From the NCBI RefSeq assembly GCF_001650725.1, contig NZ_LXVX01000011.1:62001-126000 (forward strand): a stretch of 64,000 bases of DNA. The letters run 5' to 3'. Source of the stretch: Sphingobium sp. TCM1. Lineage in GTDB: Bacteria > Pseudomonadota > Alphaproteobacteria > Sphingomonadales > Sphingomonadaceae. The position numbers were made by a program, and so were the translations under genes. Every line of letters starts with the position of its first letter. The first letter of the stretch is position 1. Below are positions 33,488-42,504 of the stretch, in pieces. The notes beneath the pieces are model-generated. The model was not told where the DNA came from, did no database searches, and saw nothing but the letters and a program-made list of their open reading frames with translations.

Positions 33488-35773
33488 ATGCGTAGCCTAA
33501 TTCTGAAGAACGGCCTCCGTGGCGCGGCCACCTGTGCCATGATCGCCATCGTCGCCTCGCCTGCCATCGCCCAGTCCGCGCCGCAGGCTGCAAGCGAAGA
33601 TGGCGGCGAAATCGTCGTGACCGCACTGCGTCGCAGCTCGACGCTTCAGGAAGCGCCACTCAGCATCGCCGCGATCAGTGGCGAGGGGCTGGTCAAGATG
33701 GGCGCTACGGGCCTCCAGGATTATTTCCGCGCGATTCCCAACCTCAACCTCAGTCAGGGGCAGATCGGGTCGAGCCGGATCAGCATCCGCGGCATCAACG
33801 CCGCAGGCGAAGCGACCGTGGGCCTCTATTTCGACGAAGTGCCCATCACCGGCCCCAGCGGCACGACCCAGGACGCGGGCAACAATGCCGCCGACCTCAA
33901 CCTGTTCGACGTCGAGCGCGTGGAAGTGCTGCGTGGACCGCAGGGCACGCTCTATGGCTCCTCCTCGATGGCTGGCACGCTGCGGTTGATCTTCAACAAG
34001 CCCGACGCGGGCAAGCGCGAAGCGGCGATGGAAAGCCAGATCACCACGACCAAGGGCGGGTCGATGGGCTATTTCATGAAGGCCATGATCAACGAACCCC
34101 TGATCGAAGATGTGCTGGCGCTGCGCGTGTCCGCCTATCAGGAGAAGCGTCCGGGCTATATCGACAACGTCACCTTCGGCACCAAGAATGTCAATGACAG
34201 CACATCGAAGGGCATCCGCGCGCTGCTGGCCTTCACCCCGCGTCCCGACATGACCCTGACCGGCACCGTCATCTACCAGGAAACGGAGGCCGACGACCAG
34301 CAGGGATGGTATGAAGCGGCTGGCCGTTACAAGGCGCAATCGCCGCTGCAATTGCCGTTCAACAGCAAGCTGCAACTGTATAATCTGGCCTACGATTGGG
34401 AACTGCCGGGCGTCACGCTGACCGCGACGGGCTCCTTGTACAGATATGATATCCTGCGCACGCTGGATTTCACCCCGCCAGTCAACGCGCTGTCGCAGAG
34501 TCCGGCCGCGTGCCGCAGCTATTTCTCGCTCGCCAGCGCTTGCTCCAGCGCTCAGTTGACCGCGTACCGCAATGCCGGGCTGAACAGCCTGCCCGCGATC
34601 GGCTACCAGCCCGCCTATCTCAAGGCCAAGACGGCGGAAGTGCGCGCGACGTCGACCAACAAGGGGCCGTTCAACTGGGCGATCGGCGCCTTCTACGAAA
34701 AGCGCGAAGATTATATCGACAGCCATGTCTCGCTGGCCGATCCGCTGACCGGAGCGACCTATCTGCCGCTTCAGGATCTCAGCTACCGTTATGTCTCGAC
34801 CGAGCTGACGCAGAAGGCGGCCTTTGGCGAGGTGTCGCTCGAACCTTTGAGCGGCCTGACCTTCACCGCCGGCGCGCGCTACTATGACTATACCAAGACG
34901 ACCGCAGGCGAAGCGACGCTGGCCAGCCCGCTGACCGCGTCCGCGGTCACTCCTTACAGCGCGGTGACCGCCAAGGCGAAGGGCTGGATCGAGAAGTTCA
35001 ACGTCAATTACAAGTTCTCGCGCGACGTCATGGCTTATGTGACGGCATCCAAGGGCTTCCGGCCGGGCGGGGCGAACAATATCCCAAGCCTGCCGGGCGG
35101 CCTGGTTATCTATGCGCCCGACAGCCTCTGGAATTACGAAGCGGGCGTAAAGTCGACCCTGTTCGACAATCTCGTCACCTTCAACCTGGCCCTGTTCCAG
35201 ATCGACTGGAAGAATATCCAGACGGCGGCGCGCACCGCGGATGGGCTGTTTTCCTTCATCACCAATGCCGGCAAGGCCCGCATCCGCGGCGGTGAGGCTG
35301 ACCTGACCGTGCGTCCGCTCCAGGGCCTTTCGCTTACGCTGGCGGCGGGCTATTCGGACGCGAAACTGACCGAGGATCAGAGCAATTCGGCGCTTCAGGT
35401 GACGGGGTCGACGGGCCTGAAGGGCGATCGCCTGCCCAACGTCCCGAAATGGAGCGCATCGGCAACGGCATCCTATTCCTGGCCTCTGTTCGCCGATTAT
35501 GATGGCCTGCTCCGCGCCGACTATGCCTATACCGGCGACATGGCGAACGGCTTTGGCCCCACTACCAATCCCTATTATGAAAGCTACGGTAACTATAGTT
35601 CGGTGAACCTGCGCACCGGCATCGAGCGCAAGGATCGGGGCATCTATCTGTTCGTACAGAATCTGACCAACGAAGTCGGACTGACGGGCGCCGCGAGCGG
35701 CCTCGGCTACGATCGGCTGGTGTACAGCATTCCGCCCCGCACCATCGGCATCAACACGCGCGTCAGCTTCTGA
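33488..35773 (+). CDS. TonB-dependent receptor (no STN domain), related to upstream transducer
   Basis: 761-aa outer-membrane receptor. ATG 33488 has AAAGGGGA 4 bases upstream; signal peptide ends SPAIAQ. The TonB box GGEIVVTALRRS and plug motifs AISGEGLVKMGATGLQDYF, SIRGINAAGEATVGLYFD, GPSGTTQDAG and VERVEVLRGPQGTLYGSSS are close to those of the preceding receptor (shared GEA-x-VGLY, GPSG and TLYG). It lacks the STN domain, so it transports but does not signal. The barrel ends NTRVSF. A candidate ECF promoter lies upstream. Downstream genes (M20 amidohydrolase, serine dehydratase) on the same strand may process the imported compound. Confidence 0.93.
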   Translation: MRSLILKNGLRGAATCAMIAIVASPAIAQSAPQAASEDGGEIVVTALRRSSTLQEAPLSIAAISGEGLVKMGATGLQDYFRAIPNLNLSQGQIGSSRISIRGINAAGEATVGLYFDEVPITGPSGTTQDAGNNAADLNLFDVERVEVLRGPQGTLYGSSSMAGTLRLIFNKPDAGKREAAMESQITTTKGGSMGYFMKAMINEPLIEDVLALRVSAYQEKRPGYIDNVTFGTKNVNDSTSKGIRALLAFTPRPDMTLTGTVIYQETEADDQQGWYEAAGRYKAQSPLQLPFNSKLQLYNLAYDWELPGVTLTATGSLYRYDILRTLDFTPPVNALSQSPAACRSYFSLASACSSAQLTAYRNAGLNSLPAIGYQPAYLKAKTAEVRATSTNKGPFNWAIGAFYEKREDYIDSHVSLADPLTGATYLPLQDLSYRYVSTELTQKAAFGEVSLEPLSGLTFTAGARYYDYTKTTAGEATLASPLTASAVTPYSAVTAKAKGWIEKFNVNYKFSRDVMAYVTASKGFRPGGANNIPSLPGGLVIYAPDSLWNYEAGVKSTLFDNLVTFNLALFQIDWKNIQTAARTADGLFSFITNAGKARIRGGEADLTVRPLQGLSLTLAAGYSDAKLTEDQSNSALQVTGSTGLKGDRLPNVPKWSASATASYSWPLFADYDGLLRADYAYTGDMANGFGPTTNPYYESYGNYSSVNLRTGIERKDRGIYLFVQNLTNEVGLTGAASGLGYDRLVYSIPPRTIGINTRVSF

Positions 35774-35928
35774 TGGGGCAGATCGCTGGCGGCACTGATG
35801 CCGCTGGCTCTGACCGCTCCGGCCTTTGCTGCACATTGCGGATGCAGGGTAGCAAATGCCGGAGTCCGGCCGCCAGGCTGGCCGTTTCGCCAGCCATGAA
35901 CATCATGATTCACAAGAGGTCAAAGCCG

Positions 35929-37263
35929 ATGAAAACCCATATTTCATTCCTGCCCGCCGCCCTGGCGCTCGCGCTCAGCCCCGCCGCTGCCCAGGCGGGC
36001 GCATTCGACGCGCAGAAGGCGAAAGCGCAGATCGACGCGACGCTGGATCGGGACTATCCCGGCCTGGAAGCGCTCTACAAGGATATCCACGCCCATCCCG
36101 AAACGGCGTTCCATGAAGTTCGCACGGCCAAATTGCTGGCCGACCGGATGCGCAAGCTCGGCTTCACGGTGACGGAAGGCGTCGGCAAGACCGGCATCGT
36201 CGCGCTCTATCGCAACGGGGACGGGCCGACCATCCTGGTCCGCACCGAACTCGACGGCCTGGCGATGCAGGAAAAGACAGGGCTGCCCTATGCCAGCAAA
36301 TATCAGGAAATAGTGGACGGCAAGCCGCAGCCGACAGCACATAGCTGCGGTCATGACGCCCACATGACCTGGTGGGTCGGCACGGCGCAGGCGCTGCTGG
36401 CGATGAAGGATCATTGGAAGGGCACGCTGATGTTTGTCGGCCAGCCGGCCGAAGAGACGGTGGGCGGTGCGAAGGCGATGCTCGACGACAAGCTGTTCGA
36501 GCGTTTCCCCAAGCCCGACATCGGCTTCGCCGCGCATGTCGGCCCGTTTCCGGCCGGCAGCATCAAGCTGAAGGAAGGCGTCAGCACCTCCGCCTCCGAC
36601 GCGCTGGAAATCATCTTCAAGGGGCGCGGCGGCCATGGCTCCATGCCGTCGGCGACGATCGACCCGGTGGTCATGGGCGCGCATTTCGTTTCCGATGTCC
36701 AGACGGTCATCAGCCGCGAGAAGGATGCCGGTGCGTTCGGCGTGATTACCGTTGGAGCCTTCAATGCGGGGACGGTGGGCAACATCATCCCGGATTCGGC
36801 AAACCTGAAACTGTCGCTGCGGTCCTTCTCGGCGGCCAATCGCACAATACTGAACGATGGCGTGCGCCGCACGGCAAAGGCGGTGTCGGACATGGCGGGC
36901 GCGCCCGCGCCGGAGATCAACTATCTCAGCGGCACCGCGGCCGTGGTCAACGATCCCGCGATGATCCGCCGCCTGGGCGCCATCCTGACGCCCATCTGGG
37001 GCGACAAGGTGGAAGTCGCGCCCGCCAGCGCGCCGGGCGGGGCGGCGAGCGAGGACTTTTCCGTCTTCATCGATGCGGGGGTGCCATCGGTCATGATCGC
37101 TATCGGATCATTCTCCCCAGACATGATCGCTGACTACGAGAAGCGCGGCGCACCACTGCCGGTCAATCACTCCCCCTATTTCGCGCCCGATCCCGTCTCG
37201 GCAATCCGCACGGGGGTGACGGTCCTGACTCTCTCCGTGCTGGATGCTGCGCAGCCGAAATAG
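35929..37263 (+). CDS. Exported M20 family amidohydrolase (aminoacylase/hippurate hydrolase-like)
   Basis: 444-aa zinc amidohydrolase of the M20D type with a signal peptide (FLPAALALALSPAAAQA). ATG 35929 was preferred over ATGs at 35896 and 35905 because it directly begins the signal peptide and has AAGAGGT upstream. Metal ligands and catalytic residues: HSCGHDAHMTW near residue 140, GQPAEETVGGA (Glu-Glu), FAAHVGPF and the C-terminal NHSPYFAPD His. A dimerisation domain with GRGGHGSMPSATIDP lies mid-protein. M20D enzymes cleave N-acyl amino acids such as hippurate or indole-3-acetyl amino acids. Export suggests it acts in the periplasm on material brought in by the upstream receptors. A serine dehydratase follows. 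Confidence 0.88.
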   Translation: MKTHISFLPAALALALSPAAAQAGAFDAQKAKAQIDATLDRDYPGLEALYKDIHAHPETAFHEVRTAKLLADRMRKLGFTVTEGVGKTGIVALYRNGDGPTILVRTELDGLAMQEKTGLPYASKYQEIVDGKPQPTAHSCGHDAHMTWWVGTAQALLAMKDHWKGTLMFVGQPAEETVGGAKAMLDDKLFERFPKPDIGFAAHVGPFPAGSIKLKEGVSTSASDALEIIFKGRGGHGSMPSATIDPVVMGAHFVSDVQTVISREKDAGAFGVITVGAFNAGTVGNIIPDSANLKLSLRSFSAANRTILNDGVRRTAKAVSDMAGAPAPEINYLSGTAAVVNDPAMIRRLGAILTPIWGDKVEVAPASAPGGAASEDFSVFIDAGVPSVMIAIGSFSPDMIADYEKRGAPLPVNHSPYFAPDPVSAIRTGVTVLTLSVLDAAQPK

Positions 37264-37354
37264 GCAGTACGGTCATCCGGAAAAGCTGATCTATGCGGAG
37301 GCGGAATGCCGCCTCCGCACGCGGGCCGGCGCGCCCGTGCGTGGGAGTGACATC

Positions 37355-38755
37355 ATGGACCATCTGCTTGGCGATCTGCCCGCGCCTGCGCGTGCCCGCA
37401 GTACGCGCGCTCTGGGCTTGGCCGACCTGTTCGCGGTCGGTATCGGACCATCCAGTTCTCACACCGTCGGACCGATGCGTGCGGCCTGGCGCTTTGCCGA
37501 ATTTCTGGCGCGTTCGTACCTGCGCCCGGCACGGATCGAATGCACGCTCTTCGGCTCGCTGGCGTTGACCGGCAGGGGGCATTTGAGCGATGTCGGCGTA
37601 CTGCTGGGGCTTTCCGGCTGGACACCCGATTGCGTCGACCCTGACGAGATTGCGAACATCGTCGCAACGATCCGGCGGGGTAAATGCCTGGCGCTGGGTG
37701 GCCGGCAATCGGTCGCCTTTTGCGAGAGCAGCGATCTGCGCTTTGATCCCCAGTTCCTGCCCGAACATCCCAACGGCCTGCGTTTCATCGCCTGGTTGCC
37801 GGACGGCACGACGATCGAGAAACGCTATTTCTCGATCGGCGGCGGGGCGGTGATCGGCGAGGCCGACGAGGGCGCCGCCCGTCCCGTGACGCTGCGCTTT
37901 CCCTTTTCGTCCGGGGCAGACCTGCTGGAAATCGGCCGCAGGACCGGCCTTGGCCCTGGGGATATCGTCCGGGAGAATGAAAGCGCCTGGCGTTCCGCAG
38001 AAGAGAGCGATGCTCTTGCCGGCCATATTCTGGCAGTCATGGACTCCTGCATTGATCGAGGATTGCGGGCCGAAGGGCTGTTGCCCGGCGGGCTGCGCGT
38101 GCCCCGGCGTGCGGGCGCAATCTACAAGGATCTTCAGCGGCAGAAAGCCATATCCGATCCCGCAGCCGCATTCGAATGGACGAGCCTGTGGGCGCTGGCC
38201 GTCAACGAAGAAAATGCCGCCGGCGGCCGCGTCGTCACCGCGCCCACCAATGGCGCAGCCGGGGTCCTGCCCGCGGTCATCCGCTATTATCGCCATTTCA
38301 TTACCGGAGCGGACGATCGCGGCGCCCGATACATGCTGTATACCGCGGCGGCGATCGGGATGCTCTACAAGATGAATGCCTCCATCTCGGCGGCGGAGAT
38401 GGGGTGCCAAGGCGAAGTCGGAGTTGCCTGTTCCATGGCGGCGGCGGCGCTGGCGGCCGCTATGGGCGGTTCCAACGCACAGATCGAAAATGCTGCGGAA
38501 ATCGGCATGGAGCATAATCTTGGCCTGACCTGCGATCCCATCGGGGGCCTCGTCCAGATTCCCTGCATCGAACGCAATACCATGGGCGCGGTCAAGGCGA
38601 TCAACGCCGCCTATCTCGCGTTGCGCGGCAATGGCGCCCACCATGTCAGCCTGGACGCGGTGATCGAAACGATGCGCCAGACAGGCGAAGACATGAAATC
38701 CCAGTATAAGGAGACCAGTCTGGGTGGCCTCGCCGTCAATGCCGCCGTATGTTAG
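37355..38755 (+). CDS. sdaA: L-serine dehydratase, iron-sulfur type, single chain
   Basis: 466-aa L-serine ammonia-lyase with the beta domain fused before the alpha domain. Beta domain start: [20 protein letters not shown]; alpha domain: [14 protein letters not shown]. The cluster cysteines and active-site segments are [20 protein letters not shown] and [20 protein letters not shown]. It converts L-serine to pyruvate and ammonia in the cytosol using a 4Fe-4S cluster. ATG 37355 has GGGAG 8 bases upstream. It lies 91 bases after the exported M20 amidohydrolase. If cotranscribed, this pairing suggests the acyl amino acid released or imported here contains serine (inference). Length matches single-chain SdaA proteins (about 455-470 aa). 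Confidence 0.93.
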   Translation: MDHLLGDLPAPARARSTRALGLADLFAVGIGPSSSHTVGPMRAAWRFAEFLARSYLRPARIECTLFGSLALTGRGHLSDVGVLLGLSGWTPDCVDPDEIANIVATIRRGKCLALGGRQSVAFCESSDLRFDPQFLPEHPNGLRFIAWLPDGTTIEKRYFSIGGGAVIGEADEGAARPVTLRFPFSSGADLLEIGRRTGLGPGDIVRENESAWRSAEESDALAGHILAVMDSCIDRGLRAEGLLPGGLRVPRRAGAIYKDLQRQKAISDPAAAFEWTSLWALAVNEENAAGGRVVTAPTNGAAGVLPAVIRYYRHFITGADDRGARYMLYTAAAIGMLYKMNASISAAEMGCQGEVGVACSMAAAALAAAMGGSNAQIENAAEIGMEHNLGLTCDPIGGLVQIPCIERNTMGAVKAINAAYLALRGNGAHHVSLDAVIETMRQTGEDMKSQYKETSLGGLAVNAAVC

Positions 38756-38935
38756 GAACCGGCATCTGAAGTTCGTCACGCGATCCGTATCGGTATTGTC
38801 CGAACTCCAGGGTCTATAGGTGCTGTATTCTTACTGCTGCATATTGATTGAAATCTCTATCAAAGACATCTCAAGCGGCACCAGTGCCCGGAACGAACGT
38901 GCCGCGGTCGTCCAAGGGCTATCGGTTCATGGGCC
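38756..38935. other. Convergent intergenic region
   Basis: 180 bp between the serine dehydratase (+) and the end of the Tad operon (-). It contains arms GCGGCAC (38875-38881) and GTGCCGC (38899-38905) with a 17-base loop, possibly a transcription end, but no T tract. Confidence 0.4.
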
Positions 38936-39343
38936 TCAGATGACCGGGTAACATGCGCTTGCCGAAAGTGGCACGCTGATCGATCCGGCTCCGGTGAACA
39001 GGGTGAAAGTCCCGTTGCCGCTTACCTGCTTCCCGCAGGCCGGTTCTGTCAGGGTGAAGGCCAGGCCCGCAATCGCCGGGCCCTGATATAGCGTCTTGGC
39101 ATAGGTATCGAGATTGGCGCTGGTGCATGTCCCCGATATGTTGACCGCGAGACACCGCGCGGCCTGCTCGGTGGCTGCATGGAGGCTGATGACGGCGCCC
39201 AGCAGAAAGGACAGGTAAATGGTGGAGAAAACGGTCGTCAGGAAGAGCGGCAGGACGAGAGCGAACTCGGCGGCCGTCGCTCCGGACTCCGTCCGTGCGA
39301 AAATGCGCAGGAAATGGGCAAGACGAGGCAACAGGTTGGTCAT
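38936..39343 (-). CDS. TadE-like pseudopilin (last gene of Tad operon)
   Basis: 135-aa protein with a single N-terminal membrane segment preceded by a prepilin-like site: RTESGATAAEFALVLPLF. GATAAEFALV is the TadE/TadG-type processing motif cut by the operon's prepilin peptidase. The rest is a small periplasmic domain with several Cys. ATG 39343 overlaps the preceding TadE-like gene by 4 bases, so it is translationally coupled. Minor pseudopilins of this type are needed for Flp pilus assembly. The gene ends the operon. Confidence 0.85.
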   Translation of the reverse strand: MTNLLPRLAHFLRIFARTESGATAAEFALVLPLFLTTVFSTIYLSFLLGAVISLHAATEQAARCLAVNISGTCTSANLDTYAKTLYQGPAIAGLAFTLTEPACGKQVSGNGTFTLFTGAGSISVPLSASACYPVI

Positions 39344-39885
39344 TTGAGGCGCATCCATGCGGTCTGCTGGATATTCGTCGACAACGCGGACATGATGGTC
39401 AATCCGGGTGCGAACGGAACATAGGTGTAGCTGGCCGTTACCGAGATATAGTCGCCCGGCGCCTGGGTGCTTCCGGTGACGACCGTGCTGCAATCAGCGG
39501 GCGGCGTGGCGTCGATTGCCGCGACCAGTTGCAGGCCGCCGCTATCATCCGCGCAATAATAGGCTTCGGTCGGCGTATTGAGCGTAACCGACGATCCCAG
39601 CGATGTGGCCTGCGCCGCCGCCGCCATGTCCGTGGACAAGGTGGCGCTGCAATTGCCAGTGGGATAGGTGGCGGGCAGCTTTGCGTCGGGGCACAGGTTG
39701 CGCACCTTGCCCACCGCCGCCTGCGCCGCCAATTCGGTCTGCATTCGTGAAAAGATATAGACGCACAGGTCCATGATGTTCAGCGAAACGAACCCGATGA
39801 TCGGGAAGCACAGCGCCATTTCGACCGCGACACTGCCGCGTCGGTGGGCACGGAACCGCCGGAACAGGGGAAGCAACCCTGTCAT
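39340..39885 (-). CDS. tadE: TadE family pseudopilin
   Basis: 181-aa minor pseudopilin. The N-terminal RRGSVAVEMALCFPIIGFVS is the Gly-x4-Glu prepilin-like motif followed by a hydrophobic helix; the C-terminal part is periplasmic with pairs of Cys. ATG 39885 overlaps the TadG-like gene by 4 bases and its own stop overlaps the next gene's start. It belongs to the Tad/Flp pilus, where TadE is cut by the prepilin peptidase and joins the assembly apparatus in the inner membrane. Confidence 0.86.
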   Translation of the reverse strand: MTGLLPLFRRFRAHRRGSVAVEMALCFPIIGFVSLNIMDLCVYIFSRMQTELAAQAAVGKVRNLCPDAKLPATYPTGNCSATLSTDMAAAAQATSLGSSVTLNTPTEAYYCADDSGGLQLVAAIDATPPADCSTVVTGSTQAPGDYISVTASYTYVPFAPGLTIMSALSTNIQQTAWMRLK

Positions 39886-41285
39886 TGCACCAGCCTCGTC
39901 ACCGTGGAGCCGCCCGAGGACGGCGGGTCGAGCCCGGCCGTCTCGCAGCCGCTGTTATTGGCGAAAATAGTGCCCGTCCCGTTCACCAGGATCGTGTAGG
40001 AGATCAGCATGAAGCAGGAAGAGCCGTTGGAACTCTTGTTCACTATGCCGCTGAATGTCACGTCCGCCTTGGGCAGGTAGACAAGGCCGGTGATCTCCCA
40101 CGCGGGACTGTTGCCGGTGTAGGTGAAGCTGGTTCCGCTGGTCAGCGCGGGGTCCTGATACATGGCGATGCCCGACCAGGGGCCGGAAGTAGGTGCCTGG
40201 ATATCGATCTTGCCGGAAGTCGAACCTGAATTATCGGTGGGATAATGAAGATAGCTCCCCGCCGTGCCGGAAAAGACGATCGTTGCCGTTGCTCCGCTCG
40301 CCGTCTTGATCGTCCTGCCGTTGAGGTCGAGCACTCCGTTACGGATGATGATGGTCGTCTCGCTGCCGGTAAGCGTCACGTCGCCGGTCAATTGAATGTC
40401 GCCGCATAGTTGCTGATTGCCGGTCCAACTCTTCGAGCCGGAAAGCTGGTTAGTCGTTGGAACGGTCCAGGTGCCGCGCACTTTCGCACCCTGCGGATAG
40501 GAACTGCATGTGTCCGCCGGGATGTTGGACTTGAGAGCGTCATAGGGGTCGGGTGGCGCTGTCACACCGGACGTCTGGGTTTCCCCGCATCCGCTGTTGG
40601 TCAGGACGGCATCGCCAAAATCGGCGCCCAGGTCATGCCCGTTGCAGGTCGCGCCGCCGTTCGACAGGATGCTGCATCCTTGCAGGTCGGGCTTGGGGCC
40701 GCCATTGCTGGTGAAGGAATTATAGGCAGTCGACAATGACCACAGACAATAATTATGGCCCGCTCCCGATGATGTAGCGATCGCGGCCACCGGAATGATC
40801 TGACCCCGGCCCGTTCCGTAGGTCGTGTTGCCCTGGAATCCGATCAAGGCGGAAAAACTGACGGGTACGACAGTCGAGATCGCCGTCTGGTAGCAGGTGG
40901 CTCCCACTGCCGTACCCGTCGGGCAGGTCACGATCGTCGTTGCCACCGACGCGCCGTTGGTGCCGTTGACATAGCCGAACTTGGCAGCGGTCGCCGCGGC
41001 TTCGGCCTGGTATCCGCTGCCTGTGCCGCTGCTGTTGTTATTGACAGCGGCGGCTATGGCGGCCGCATCGGCTGCATTTTGCATGGAGCGCTGGAAATAA
41101 TACCATTGGCCCTGCTCGACCCCGATGGCGATGGCGCCTGAAATGGGAAGCAACAGAAGCGCCATCATCGGGCTCACCGCCCCGCTTCGACAGCGCAAAA
41201 AAGCCATCATGGTCCGCATCATCAAAGCGAGCAGACCAGTCATGCGATGGGACTTGTCATCGTGCGTGGCTGCGAAGTCGATCAT
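39882..41285 (-). CDS. TadG-like pilus protein without a recognisable vWA domain
   Basis: 467-aa protein with an N-terminal membrane helix in the TadG position (CRSGAVSPMMALLLLPISGA, Asp/Glu-type pseudopilin region, then VEQGQWYYFQRSMQNAADAAAIAAA, the Tad N-terminal domain). Usual TadG proteins carry a C-terminal von Willebrand A domain with a DxSxS metal site; I see none. The C-terminal two thirds are rich in Gly, Ser, Thr and Asn with short beta-like repeats (DVTLTGSETTIIIRNGVLDL, GRTIKTASGATATIVFSG), more like a surface beta-solenoid. Six or more Cys suggest disulphides. ATG 41285 overlaps the prepilin peptidase gene by 4 bases; a later ATG at 41243 is possible. Confidence 0.8.
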   Translation of the reverse strand: MIDFAATHDDKSHRMTGLLALMMRTMMAFLRCRSGAVSPMMALLLLPISGAIAIGVEQGQWYYFQRSMQNAADAAAIAAAVNNNSSGTGSGYQAEAAATAAKFGYVNGTNGASVATTIVTCPTGTAVGATCYQTAISTVVPVSFSALIGFQGNTTYGTGRGQIIPVAAIATSSGAGHNYCLWSLSTAYNSFTSNGGPKPDLQGCSILSNGGATCNGHDLGADFGDAVLTNSGCGETQTSGVTAPPDPYDALKSNIPADTCSSYPQGAKVRGTWTVPTTNQLSGSKSWTGNQQLCGDIQLTGDVTLTGSETTIIIRNGVLDLNGRTIKTASGATATIVFSGTAGSYLHYPTDNSGSTSGKIDIQAPTSGPWSGIAMYQDPALTSGTSFTYTGNSPAWEITGLVYLPKADVTFSGIVNKSSNGSSCFMLISYTILVNGTGTIFANNSGCETAGLDPPSSGGSTVTRLVQ

Positions 41286-41752
41286 GATCCATATCCCATG
41301 CTCGCCAGGGCGATCGCGCCCACCGCAATCGCCACGCCATACGGAATGCCGTCCATCCCCTGGCTTTGCCGTCGCAGGGGAAGTCCCCGCATCCGGCGCA
41401 CCGCGAAACACACCGCCAGCAGCAGGAGTCCGCTGAAGCTGACCAGCACGAACAGCCGCCACGCGTCCGCCAGGGGGAACCATGCCGCGACGGCCGCGTA
41501 GAATTTCGCATCGCCTCCGCCGACCGCCTTCAGTGCGAACAGCGCCATGCCCACCGCCAGTGCGGCGAATGCGTGAAGCAAGTGATCGCCCGCCACCCAA
41601 GCTCCTTGCAGATAGGCGGTTGCGGCGATTGCGAGCAGGAAGGTGAGGAGGCAAAGCCAGTTCGGAATCCGGCGCGTGCTGACGTCGCTCCAGGACGCGA
41701 ACGCGCCGCTCAGCAACAGGATAAGCTGAGGCAGGGAAAGAAGGGCGATCAT
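41282..41752 (-). CDS. cpaA: Prepilin peptidase CpaA/TadV
   Basis: 156-aa inner-membrane aspartic protease of the A24 family that processes Flp, TadE and TadG-type pseudopilins. The two catalytic Asp are in SWSDVSTRRIPNWL near residue 23 and AVGGGDAKFYA near residue 77. About six hydrophobic segments are visible; the methyltransferase domain of PilD is absent, as usual for CpaA. It overlaps neighbours by 4 bases on both sides. Placing it late in the operon, rather than next to flp, is a local variation of gene order. Confidence 0.92.
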   Translation of the reverse strand: MIALLSLPQLILLLSGAFASWSDVSTRRIPNWLCLLTFLLAIAATAYLQGAWVAGDHLLHAFAALAVGMALFALKAVGGGDAKFYAAVAAWFPLADAWRLFVLVSFSGLLLLAVCFAVRRMRGLPLRRQSQGMDGIPYGVAIAVGAIALASMGYGS

Positions 41753-42504
41753 CGCGCCCGCTCCATGGACCGGGTGGCCGGAAGGCGTGGTGTGGCGGCG
41801 CTGGCCAATGCGGTGCCGTCTGTACCGGCGGGGGTGGATCGGGCGATCGGAGCGGCCTGCGTCGGCGCGGTGATGATCTTGACCGTCAGACCGGGGTTGG
41901 CGCCGATGGGCCGGGATGGCGTTGCGACGTTGGCGACAAGCGCGGATCTGTAGAGCGGCGCGGCCTGCGCGGGTGCGGTGATGATCTTGACTTCCAGTCT
42001 GGAGATTCGCTCCAGTCGACCCGGGAGAGCCGGCGGCGCAGGAATCCTGACGGCGGCGGCGCGCATCGCATCCCTCTCTCGTGTCAGTTCCATCGCACGC
42101 TCCCGCGCTTCCCGCGCTTGAACGATGATCGCCAGGTTATTGGCATAGCGGGTATCGGCGGGATCGAGCGACGCGGCTTCGGACAGATAGCGTTCGGCCA
42201 GGTCCAGGCGCCCGATCCGTGCATAGCCGATGCCGAGCGCGTTGATCGCAGGTGCGACCGGCTCGCCGCGGCCAAGCGCGCGCTGCAATATCGCGATGGC
42301 CGCACCCGGCTGTCCGTCTGCCAGCAGCCGCCGTCCTTCCTGGGTGTCGGCATCTCCGGTGGGAAGGGGGGCGGTCACGATGGCGGGTGGCTTCGCAGCG
42401 GGCCGATGGCCGAAAAGGGGCAGCCGGATCAGCGAGCAGCCGCTCAGCGCGCCAGCCAGCGCCAGACCGGCGATGATTTTCGGAAGAGGAGCGTTACTAT
42501 TCAT
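41749..42504 (-). CDS. tadD: TPR lipoprotein, TadD-like
   Basis: 251-aa outer-membrane-directed lipoprotein with lipobox LAGALSGCSL at residues about 14-23. Tetratricopeptide-like helices cover about residues 50-125 (EGRRLLADGQPGAAIAIL, NALGIGYARIGRLDLAERYL, ADTRYANNLAIIVQAREARE). The C-terminal part is Ala/Pro-rich and contains an internal repeat of LEVKIITAPAQAAP and LTVKIITAPTQAAP about 38 residues apart. TadD proteins are pilotin-like factors for the Tad secretin. ATG 42504 overlaps the TadC gene by 4 bases. Confidence 0.82.
   Translation of the reverse strand: MNSNAPLPKIIAGLALAGALSGCSLIRLPLFGHRPAAKPPAIVTAPLPTGDADTQEGRRLLADGQPGAAIAILQRALGRGEPVAPAINALGIGYARIGRLDLAERYLSEAASLDPADTRYANNLAIIVQAREARERAMELTRERDAMRAAAVRIPAPPALPGRLERISRLEVKIITAPAQAAPLYRSALVANVATPSRPIGANPGLTVKIITAPTQAAPIARSTPAGTDGTALASAATPRLPATRSMERAR

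Noticed and set aside
33497-35836. Long open frame (about 780 codons) antisense to the TonB receptor
   Set aside because: The sense strand has signal peptide, plug and barrel motifs; the antisense product has none. Shadow of high GC third positions.
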